Origin: Streptomyces camponoticapitis
GTDB taxonomy: Bacteria; Actinomycetota; Actinomycetes; Streptomycetales; Streptomycetaceae
NCBI RefSeq assembly: GCF_014646115.1
Contig: NZ_BMMV01000011.1
Coordinates: 76,355-114,615, forward strand
DNA: 38,261 bases
Direction: 5' to 3'
Both the position numbers and the translations under genes were made by a program. The first letter of the stretch is position 1. The number at the start of each line of letters is the position of its first letter. Under the pieces are notes generated by a model. The model made no database searches. It was given only the letters and a program-made list of their open reading frames with translations, and was not told where the DNA came from. Below are positions 7,302 to 14,101 of this stretch, one piece after another.

Positions 7302-8206
7302 CGCGCCGCCGCGATCCGCGCGGCCAGCCGTACGTTGCCGCGTACGGCCGCGAGATTCGCCTCCAGGGACGCGCCGTCGGTACGTCGCATCAGCTCACCC
7401 AGCAGGAACGGCGTGACCGCCTGCCCGCCGATGCCCTGCTCCCGGCAGTCCGACAGGGCCTCGGCGAGCACCCGGTCGTGCAGCTCCGGATCGAGCTGTT
7501 CCGCCTCCGGCACCGGGTTGGCGACGATCAGCGCCGCCCCCGGCCCGCCGAGCGCGTCCTGCGCCGCCATCACCGCCGCGACCTCCTCAGGAGTGCGGAC
7601 CGTCCAGTCGACGGGCTCCCCGGACGATGTCAGGTAGAAGCCCGGGAAGTGCTCGGTGCCGTACCCGAGGATCCCGACGCCCAGGGTCTCCAGCCGCTGC
7701 AAGGTGGCCGGTACGTCGAGGATCGACTTCACGCCCGCGCAGACCACCGTGATCCGGGTCCCGGCGAGCAGCCGCAGGTCCGCCGACTCGTCCTGCGCGC
7801 TGGTCCAGTCGCGGTGGACACCGCCCAGGCCGCCGGTCGCGAAGACCCGGATCCCCGCGCGGGCCGCGAGGAACGCCGTCGCAGACACGGTCGTCGCACC
7901 GCTCGCCCCCGTGGCGAGCGCGGGCGCCAGATCGCGGTGGCCCAGCTTCCGGACGGACGGGTCCCCGGCGATCCGCTCCAACTGGTCCTTGTCCAGGCCC
8001 ACATGGGCCCGGCCGTCCAGGACGGCGACGGTGGCGGGGACGGCGCCGCCGGACCGTACCAGCTCCTCCAACTCCTCGGCGACGGTCAGATTGCGCGGTC
8101 GCGGCAGACCGTGCGCGATGATCGTCGACTCCAGGGCGACCACGGGCCGGCGCGCGTCGAGCGCCTCCCGTACCTCGGGGGAGAGCAGCAGTGTCGTGTC
8201 GGGCAT
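7298..8206 (-). CDS. psuG: Pseudouridine-5'-phosphate glycosidase
   Basis: A 302-residue protein matching PsuG along its whole length (family usually about 300-312). It reversibly splits the C-C glycosidic bond of pseudouridine 5'-phosphate, giving uracil and ribose 5-phosphate. Family blocks include VALESTIIAHGLP (catalytic Glu), GASGATTVSAT, FATGGLGGVHR, VVCAGVKSILD (candidate catalytic Lys), YGTEHFPGFY and GGQAVTPFLLGE. The frame extends 11 codons upstream, but ATG 8206 (MPDTTLLL) gives the family-type N-terminus and has GGGATGGGAC just before it. It is the first gene of a two-gene operon with psuK and overlaps it by 4 nt. Confidence 0.93.
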   Translation of the reverse strand: MPDTTLLLSPEVREALDARRPVVALESTIIAHGLPRPRNLTVAEELEELVRSGGAVPATVAVLDGRAHVGLDKDQLERIAGDPSVRKLGHRDLAPALATGASGATTVSATAFLAARAGIRVFATGGLGGVHRDWTSAQDESADLRLLAGTRITVVCAGVKSILDVPATLQRLETLGVGILGYGTEHFPGFYLTSSGEPVDWTVRTPEEVAAVMAAQDALGGPGAALIVANPVPEAEQLDPELHDRVLAEALSDCREQGIGGQAVTPFLLGELMRRTDGASLEANLAAVRGNVRLAARIAAAR

Positions 8207-8290
8207 GTCCCATCCCTGGCACGGGACGGGGCCCCGCAAACGTCGGGCCGAGCACCGGAGCGCACGCGGCGCGAGCTCAAGGGACGCGGC

Positions 8291-8833
8291 TCAGAACAAC
8301 GGCGCGGGCAGCACACCTTCCAGCGCGAGCAGTTGCCGCTTGGTCTCCAGACCGCCCCCGAAGCCGCCCAGCCCGCCGCCGCTCTCCACCACCCGGTGGC
8401 ACGGCACCACGATCGGCAGCGGGTTGGACCCCATCGCGGCGCCGACCGCCTGGGCCGCGCCCGGACTGCCCACCCGGTCGGCCAGATCGCCGTAGCCGAC
8501 GACCGTGCCGTACGGAACGCCGGTCGCCAGCTCACGCAGCACCTGCCGGTTGAAGCCGCCCGACAGCGACCAGTCGAGCGGCAGCCCGAACTCCCGGAGC
8601 GTGCCGTCGAAGAAGGCCGCCAGCTGACGTATCGGCTCGGCCAGCCGGCCCGCCGGATCCTCGACGGGCTCGGCCCCGAGCCGACCCTCCAGCTGCCGAA
8701 GTGCCGTCTCCCGCCGCCCGGTCGTGGCGTGGAAGACAACTGTCACAAGTCCTTCACCGGTGGCGGCCAGCAGCAGCGGGCCGATGTCGCTTCCGACGAC
8801 GGCCCACTCCACCGACCGAGCTTCGCTGTTCAT
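8291..8833 (-). CDS. ogt: Methylated-DNA--protein-cysteine S-methyltransferase
   Basis: A 180-residue suicide repair protein that transfers alkyl groups from O6-alkylguanine (and O4-alkylthymine) to its own cysteine. The hallmark IVVPCHRVV is present with acceptor Cys145, and YGTVVGYGDLA and GSNPLPI match the DNA-binding and active-site blocks. The N-terminal domain is short, as in Ogt. The start was set at ATG 8833 rather than 30 nt upstream because a -10 hexamer TAGCGT lies 7 nt before it, within a DNA-damage-type promoter. This predicts a leaderless mRNA. It is separate from the psuG operon, about 85 nt away. Confidence 0.92.
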   Translation of the reverse strand: MNSEARSVEWAVVGSDIGPLLLAATGEGLVTVVFHATTGRRETALRQLEGRLGAEPVEDPAGRLAEPIRQLAAFFDGTLREFGLPLDWSLSGGFNRQVLRELATGVPYGTVVGYGDLADRVGSPGAAQAVGAAMGSNPLPIVVPCHRVVESGGGLGGFGGGLETKRQLLALEGVLPAPLF

Positions 8834-8840
8834 GCCGACA

Positions 8841-8863
8841 ACGCTACGGCCAGGGTCTGACAA
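8841..8863 (-). promoter_or_regulatory. PafBC-type DNA-damage promoter of ogt
   Basis: On the minus strand, TTGTCAGAC (8863-8855), 8 nt, then TAGCGT (8846-8841). The actinobacterial RecA-independent DNA-damage promoter consensus is tTGTCRgtg-N8-TAnnnT. Here the TTGTCAG core, spacing and -10 match, with two mismatches in the less conserved last positions of the upstream box. The -10 ends 7 nt before the ogt ATG, so the transcript is predicted to be leaderless. Confidence 0.6.
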
Positions 8864-8905
8864 CGGGCCCCGACCTGTGGAGAGAGGCCCCTGTGGCGAG
8901 GCCGG

Positions 8906-9814
8906 TCAGCCCACCGCGTCCCGCACCACGTCGGGGTTGTTGGTGATGATGCCGTCCACGCCGAACCCGGCCACCCGCAGCGCGCCCGCGGCGTCGTTGA
9001 CCGTCCAGGTGCTGACCTGGAGCCGCTTCCCGTGCGCGCCCTTCAGCCGGTGCACGGCGGCGACGTACTCGGCGGTCAGCGTGGAGTGCGTCGGGTTGAT
9101 CTGGTCGGTGAACTTCGCGTACGACGGCAGGTCGGCCACCGCCGGCGCACCGAGGAATCCGGTGGTCACGTCGGGCCGCTGCTCGTGCACGGCCTTCACA
9201 CTGTCCGCGCCGAAGCTCTGGATGACGAGCTTGTTCCTGACGTGCGCGCGGTCCAGCCAGCCCTCCGCGCGCAGGACGCGCAGGATGTCCTTCTCGATGC
9301 CCGGATACAGCTCGGGCGCCTTGATCTCCAGAAGAAGCTTCTGGCGGTTGTCCTCGACGGCGTCCAGATACCCCTTCAGCGTCGGCACCCGCGCGCCCGC
9401 CCACTCGGCGCCGAACCAGCTGCCCGCGTCCAGCCGCGCGATCTCGGCGGCGGTGAAGTCCTTCACATTCCACGGAGCCCGGTCGGGGAAGACCTGTTCG
9501 GCGTCGGTGGTCCGCTTGAGGTCGGTGTCGTGCAGGACGACCAGCTGACCGTCCTTCGTACGCTGGACGTCGTTCTCGACCCAGTCGATGCCCAGCTCCT
9601 CGGCCTTGTCGACGGCGGCCAGGGTGTTCTCCGGGGCGTAGGCGGAGGCGCCGCGGTGCGCGATGACCAGCGGGTCGGTGCCCTGGCGGGCGGACACGGG
9701 GGACGTCTGCGGGGCCGTGGTGTGCGGTGCGGCGGCCGACGTGGTTCCCGGCAGAACCAGCGCGGCGGCTCCCAGCAGCGCGACGGTCGCGGTCACAGAG
9801 GTGCGTGCGTACAC
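8906..9814 (-). CDS. Secreted glycerophosphodiester phosphodiesterase
   Basis: A 302-residue exported GDPD-family enzyme that hydrolyses glycerophosphodiesters from lipids or teichoic acids to glycerol 3-phosphate and an alcohol. Residues 1-28 form a signal peptide (ending TTSAAA). Catalytic and metal residues are visible: His53-Arg54 and Glu62 in IAHRGASAYAPENT, Glu80 and Asp82 in WVENDVQ, and His95 in VVLHDTD. LLLEIKAPELYPG is a further conserved block. An upstream ATG in frame would disrupt the signal peptide. The chosen GTG at 9814 has AGGAG 5 nt before it. It is divergent from the MHYT gene. Confidence 0.92.
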   Translation of the reverse strand: MYARTSVTATVALLGAAALVLPGTTSAAAPHTTAPQTSPVSARQGTDPLVIAHRGASAYAPENTLAAVDKAEELGIDWVENDVQRTKDGQLVVLHDTDLKRTTDAEQVFPDRAPWNVKDFTAAEIARLDAGSWFGAEWAGARVPTLKGYLDAVEDNRQKLLLEIKAPELYPGIEKDILRVLRAEGWLDRAHVRNKLVIQSFGADSVKAVHEQRPDVTTGFLGAPAVADLPSYAKFTDQINPTHSTLTAEYVAAVHRLKGAHGKRLQVSTWTVNDAAGALRVAGFGVDGIITNNPDVVRDAVG

Positions 9815-10049
9815 GTGGACTCCTAGCGTCGATCGATCACGGACGGGCCGAGGGTGACAGCCGGCGGCCAACACGCGACAGGCGAAGGTTGGCCACAACG
9901 TGAACGGAATGCGCCCGAGCCCGGCCCCCGGGCGGTCTCCATGTCGACAAAAGGGTGACCTGATGTTTGCATGCCGTGCCGCTGGTCATACCCTCGCCCC
10001 CGAACCAGCGCTTCCGCAGACGGCTCATCAGGAGCGAAGGGCGTACCGC

Positions 10050-10970
10050 ATGCAGGGCACCACCGACGGATTCAGCTACGGCCTGATCACCCCCGTGGCG
10101 GCCTTCCTCATGGCCTGCCTCGGCGGCGCGCTGGGCCTGCGCTGCGCCATCAGATCCCTGCACACCCCGGAAAGCGGCCGCAAGGCCGGCTGGCTCGCGC
10201 TCGCCGCCATCGCGATCGGCTCGGGTGTCTGGACGATGCACTTCATCGCCATGACGGGCTTCAGCGTGGCGGAGACACCCGTCACCTACGACCGGGCCAC
10301 GACCTTCGCCAGCCTCGGCCTGGCGATCGTCATGGTCGGCGTCGGCCTGTTCATCGTGGGCTACCGCGGCGCGACCACGATGGCCCTGGTCACCGGCGGC
10401 ACCGTCACCGGGCTCGGCATCGCGAGCATGCACTACCTGGGCATGGCCGGAATGCGTCTGCGGGGCAGCGTCGAGTACGACACGCTGACCGTCGGCGGCT
10501 CCGTCGTGATCGCCGTCGTGGCGGCCACCACGGCACTCTGGGCCGCCGCGTCCGTGCACGGCATGCTGGTGAGCGTGGCCGCCAGCGTGGCGATGGGCGT
10601 CGCCGTCACCGGGATGCATTACACGGGCATGGCGGCCGTCCACGTCCATCTGCGGACCTCCGGCGGCCCGGCGGAGGGAACCGAAGGGGGCGAGCCGGCG
10701 GCCACGCTGCTCGGGCCCATGCTGGTGGGGCCCGGAGTCTTCCTGCTGCTGGCCGCCGTCGTGGTGATCTTCGACCCGCTGATGGTCACGGGCGGCCGGG
10801 AACGGCACGCCCCGCTGCCCCGCGGTCTGCCGGGCCGGGGACCCCACGAGCGCCCTCTGCCCGGCGTACCCGCCCAGCGGGCCCGGTGGGAGCCCACGTA
10901 CGGGGAAACCGCCGAGGAGGCGATGTCCAGGCGGTCCGGGGGCGGGTCGCGGGGCGTCCACGACTGGTGA
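10050..10970 (+). CDS. MHYT-domain integral membrane sensor protein
   Basis: A 306-residue membrane protein with about seven hydrophobic helices and three MHYT-type motifs: WTMHFIAMTGF, ASMHYLGMAGM and TGMHYTGMAAV. The Met/His/Tyr residues at the membrane face have been proposed to bind copper and sense oxygen, CO or NO. No GGDEF, EAL or kinase output domain follows; the C-terminal about 75 residues are a basic, Pro/Arg-rich cytoplasmic tail. The start ATG at 10050 was preferred because of AGGAGCGAAGGG just upstream and because it begins immediately before the first helix. Its stop lies 40 nt before uvrB, and the uvrB promoter occupies that gap. Confidence 0.88.
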   Translation: MQGTTDGFSYGLITPVAAFLMACLGGALGLRCAIRSLHTPESGRKAGWLALAAIAIGSGVWTMHFIAMTGFSVAETPVTYDRATTFASLGLAIVMVGVGLFIVGYRGATTMALVTGGTVTGLGIASMHYLGMAGMRLRGSVEYDTLTVGGSVVIAVVAATTALWAAASVHGMLVSVAASVAMGVAVTGMHYTGMAAVHVHLRTSGGPAEGTEGGEPAATLLGPMLVGPGVFLLLAAVVVIFDPLMVTGGRERHAPLPRGLPGRGPHERPLPGVPAQRARWEPTYGETAEEAMSRRSGGGSRGVHDW

Positions 10971-10981
10971 TCCACACCCGA

Positions 10982-11004
10982 CTGTCAGTGGGGGGTCGTA
11001 CGGT
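10982..11004 (+). promoter_or_regulatory. PafBC-type DNA-damage promoter of uvrB
   Basis: CTGTCAGTG (10982-10990), 8 nt, then TACGGT (10999-11004). This matches tTGTCRgtg-N8-TAnnnT except for the first base. The -10 ends 6 nt before the uvrB ATG at 11011, so transcription should begin at or beside the start codon (leaderless mRNA). No Shine-Dalgarno sequence is needed or clearly present. Confidence 0.75.
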
Positions 11005-11010
11005 GGATGC

Positions 11011-13134
11011 ATGCGGCCAGTTTCCAAGATCGAACGTACTTTGGCGCCTTTTGAGGTCATCAGCTCCTACGAACCCAGCGGCGACCAGCCGACGGCGATC
11101 GCGGACCTGGAGCGCCGCATCCGCGCGGGTGAGCAGGATGTGGTCCTGCTCGGCGCGACGGGCACCGGCAAGTCGGCCACCACGGCCTGGATGATCGAGA
11201 AGCTTCAGCGCCCCACCCTGGTGATGGCTCCGAACAAGACGCTGGCGGCCCAGCTGGCGAACGAGTTCCGCGAGCTGCTGCCCAACAACGCCGTCGAGTA
11301 CTTCGTCTCGTACTACGACTACTACCAGCCAGAGGCCTACGTCCCCCAGTCGGACACCTACATCGAGAAGGACTCCTCGATCAACGACGAGGTCGAGCGG
11401 TTGCGCCATTCGGCGACGAATTCGCTGCTCACCCGCCGTGACGTGGTCGTGGTCGCGTCCGTCTCCTGCATCTACGGCCTGGGTACGCCCCAGGAGTACG
11501 TGGACCGGATGGTGCCGCTGAAGGTGGGCGAGGAGTACGACCGGGACGAGCTGCTGCGCCGCTTCGTCGACATCCAGTACACACGCAACGACATGGCGTT
11601 CACACGCGGCACCTTCCGGGTCCGCGGCGACACCATCGAGATCTTCCCGGTCTACGAGGAGCTGGCCGTCCGGATCGAGATGTTCGGCGACGAGATCGAG
11701 GCGCTCTCCACCCTCCACCCGCTCACCGGCGAGATCATCAGTGAGGACCGGGAGCTGTACGTCTTCCCGGCCAGCCACTACGTCGCGGGTCCCGAGCGCA
11801 TGGAGAAGGCCGTCAACGGCATCGAGCGGGAGCTGGAGGAGCGCCTCGCGGACCTGGACAAGCAGGGCAAGCTCCTGGAGTCCCAGCGGCTGCGCATGCG
11901 CACCACGTACGACATCGAGATGATGCGCCAGATCGGCTCCTGCTCCGGTATCGAGAACTACTCGATGCACTTCGACGACCGCTCGCCCGGCACCGCGCCC
12001 AACACCCTCCTGGACTACTTCCCGGAGGACTTCCTGCTGGTCATCGACGAGTCGCACGTGACCGTGCCGCAGATCGGCGCCATGTACGAGGGCGACGCGT
12101 CCCGTAAGCGCACCCTGGTGGACCACGGCTTCCGGCTGCCCTCGGCGCTGGACAACCGCCCGCTGAAGTGGGAGGAGTTCCAGGAGCGCGTCGGCCAGAC
12201 CGTTTATCTGTCGGCCACCCCCGGCAAGTACGAGCTCTCGCGCGGCGACGGGTACGTGGAGCAGATCATCCGTCCCACCGGACTGGTCGACCCGCAGGTC
12301 GTCGTCAAGCCGACCGAGGGCCAGATCGACGACCTGGTGCACGAGATCCGCGCCCGTACCGAGAAGGACGAGCGTGTCCTGGTCACGACCCTCACCAAGA
12401 AGATGGCCGAGGATCTGACCGACTACTTCCTGGAGCTGGGCGTACAGGTCCGCTATCTGCACAGCGACGTCGACACACTGCGCCGTATCGAGCTGCTGCG
12501 CGAGCTGCGCGCCGGGGAGTACGACGTACTCGTCGGCATCAACCTCCTGCGTGAGGGCCTCGACCTCCCCGAGGTGTCTCTCGTGGCGATCCTCGACGCC
12601 GACAAGCAGGGCTTCCTGCGGTCCGGCACCTCACTGATCCAGACCATCGGCCGCGCGGCGCGCAACGTGTCGGGCCAGGTCCATATGTACGCGGACAAGA
12701 TCACTCCGGCGATGGAGCAGGCCATCGACGAGACCAACCGCCGCCGCGAGAAGCAGATCGCGTACAACACCGAGCGAGGTCTCGACCCCCAGCCGCTGCG
12801 CAAGAAGATCAACGACATCGTGGCGACCATCGCGCGCGAAGAGGTCGACACCGAGCAACTGCTGGGTACGGGCTACCGCCAGGGCAAGGAGGGCAAGCAG
12901 GCCAAGGCCCCCGTGCCGGCGCTCTCCGGCGCGAGGGCGGCCAAGGCGGGCAAGCAGGGCGCGGTGGTCACCGACCGGCCCGCGGCCGAACTGGCCGGAA
13001 TCATCGAGGAGATGACGGACCGTATGCGCGCGGCGGCCGCGGATCTGCAGTTCGAAGTGGCCGCGCGGCTGCGTGACGAGGTGAGCGAACTCAAGAAGGA
13101 GCTGCGCCAGATGAGGGAAGTGGGGCTGGCCTGA
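11011..13134 (+). CDS. uvrB: Excinuclease ABC subunit B
   Basis: A 707-residue nucleotide-excision-repair helicase-like ATPase that receives damaged DNA from UvrA and positions UvrC for dual incision. Walker A is GATGTGKS (48-55), the beta-hairpin region follows as YYDYYQPEAYVPQSDTYIEK, and helicase motifs include DESHV, YLSATPG and the C-terminal QTIGRAARN. The UVR domain that contacts UvrC is at the end (IIEEMTDRMRAAAADLQFE to LRQMRE). A Lys/Ala/Gly-rich linker of about 35 residues precedes it, as in other actinobacteria. The N-terminus MRPVSKIERTLAPFEV begins at the ATG marked by the promoter. Full length and intact. Confidence 0.98.
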   Translation: MRPVSKIERTLAPFEVISSYEPSGDQPTAIADLERRIRAGEQDVVLLGATGTGKSATTAWMIEKLQRPTLVMAPNKTLAAQLANEFRELLPNNAVEYFVSYYDYYQPEAYVPQSDTYIEKDSSINDEVERLRHSATNSLLTRRDVVVVASVSCIYGLGTPQEYVDRMVPLKVGEEYDRDELLRRFVDIQYTRNDMAFTRGTFRVRGDTIEIFPVYEELAVRIEMFGDEIEALSTLHPLTGEIISEDRELYVFPASHYVAGPERMEKAVNGIERELEERLADLDKQGKLLESQRLRMRTTYDIEMMRQIGSCSGIENYSMHFDDRSPGTAPNTLLDYFPEDFLLVIDESHVTVPQIGAMYEGDASRKRTLVDHGFRLPSALDNRPLKWEEFQERVGQTVYLSATPGKYELSRGDGYVEQIIRPTGLVDPQVVVKPTEGQIDDLVHEIRARTEKDERVLVTTLTKKMAEDLTDYFLELGVQVRYLHSDVDTLRRIELLRELRAGEYDVLVGINLLREGLDLPEVSLVAILDADKQGFLRSGTSLIQTIGRAARNVSGQVHMYADKITPAMEQAIDETNRRREKQIAYNTERGLDPQPLRKKINDIVATIAREEVDTEQLLGTGYRQGKEGKQAKAPVPALSGARAAKAGKQGAVVTDRPAAELAGIIEEMTDRMRAAAADLQFEVAARLRDEVSELKKELRQMREVGLA

Positions 13135-13192
13135 CGGCCCCGTGTCCGGGTGTGTTGCAAGACCGACACAAAAACGGCCGAAGTCTCCTGCG

Positions 13193-13215
13193 CTGTCAGT
13201 GTGACTGCGTAGGGT
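13193..13215 (+). promoter_or_regulatory. PafBC-type DNA-damage promoter upstream of terD
   Basis: CTGTCAGTG (13193-13201), 8 nt, then TAGGGT (13210-13215). Apart from the first base this is an exact match to tTGTCRgtg-N8-TAnnnT. Predicted transcription begins near 13222, leaving a leader of about 50 nt before the terD GTG. The match is as good as those of uvrB and uvrC, although terD is not a repair gene. Confidence 0.7.
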
Positions 13216-13270
13216 ACGGGACAACCGCACACACGGACGGTTGCGGGGAACTTCCGAGAGGGGACAGCGC

Positions 13271-13885
13271 GTGGCGGACGTATCAAGGGGCAGTGCGCCG
13301 GGGGGCCCTGGGGTCAACCTGTCCAAGGGACAGGCCATCAGCCTGGAGAAGAGGGGCGGCGGCACCCTGACCGCGGTGCGCATGGGGCTCGGCTGGCAAG
13401 CCGCCCCGCGTCGCGGCCTGTTCGGGTCGCGCACCCGCGAGATCGACCTGGATGCCTCGGCGGTGCTCTTCGCCGACAAGCAGCCGGTCGACGTGGTCTT
13501 CTTCCGCCACCTTGTCAGCGACGACGGCTCGGTGCGGCACACCGGTGACAATCTCGTCGGCGGCGCCGGTCAGGGCGGCGACGACGAGGCGATCCTCGTC
13601 GATCTGCAGCGCGTTCCGGTGCACATCGACCAGATCGTCTTCACGGTGAACTCGTTCACCGGACAGACGTTCCAGGAGGTGCAGAACGCCTTCTGCCGCA
13701 TTGTGGACGAGACCAACGGCGACGAGCTCGCCCGCTACACGCTCGACGGCGGCGGTCAGTACACCGCGCAGATCATGGCCAAGGTGCACCGCGCCGGCGC
13801 CGGCTGGCAGATGACCGCCCTGGGCAACCCGGCCAACGGCCGGACGTTCCAGGACCTGATGCCGGCGATCCTGCCGCACCTGTAG
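13271..13885 (+). CDS. terD: TerD-family stress protein
   Basis: A 204-residue cytoplasmic TerD-domain protein. The family binds Ca2+ and is tied to tellurite resistance, stress and, in streptomycetes, development. Typical blocks are VRMGLGWQA, EIDLDASAVLF, the acidic DNLVGGAGQGGDDEA, VFTVNSFTGQTFQEVQNAFCRIVD and the C-terminal GNPANGRTFQDL. About 35 residues precede the usual TerD start. GTG 13271 was chosen because GAGAGGGGACAG lies just upstream; an upstream in-frame TTG lacks such a site. It is monocistronic by layout: its own damage-type promoter in front and a strong terminator behind. Confidence 0.92.
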   Translation: MADVSRGSAPGGPGVNLSKGQAISLEKRGGGTLTAVRMGLGWQAAPRRGLFGSRTREIDLDASAVLFADKQPVDVVFFRHLVSDDGSVRHTGDNLVGGAGQGGDDEAILVDLQRVPVHIDQIVFTVNSFTGQTFQEVQNAFCRIVDETNGDELARYTLDGGGQYTAQIMAKVHRAGAGWQMTALGNPANGRTFQDLMPAILPHL

Positions 13886-13900
13886 GCACGGCTCGCCAGC

Positions 13901-13948
13901 GCAAGCGCAGCTCCCGGAGGCACGGCCGCCGGGAGCTGCACCGCTTGC
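13901..13948. terminator. Strong terminator hairpin after terD
   Basis: GCAAGCG plus CAGCTCCCGG (13901-13917) pair with CCGGGAGCTG (13929-13938) and CGCTTGC (13942-13948). That is 17 bp in all with a 3-nt bulge (13939-13941) and an 11-nt loop. It begins 16 nt after the terD stop. No U-tract follows. It separates terD from the large TerD-like gene, which must have its own promoter in 13950-14100. Confidence 0.8.
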
Positions 13949-14101
13949 CGAGCGGTCCCGCCGAGCAGCACAACAGGGCGGGCCCCACAGAGCGGTTCGC
14001 ACGCCGTACCAGACAGCACACCCGGCACCACAGTCCGAGCAGTACCACCGAACGACATCACTACGCGGCACCGAAGCGTGACCGACGAGGGGACAGAGGC
14101 G

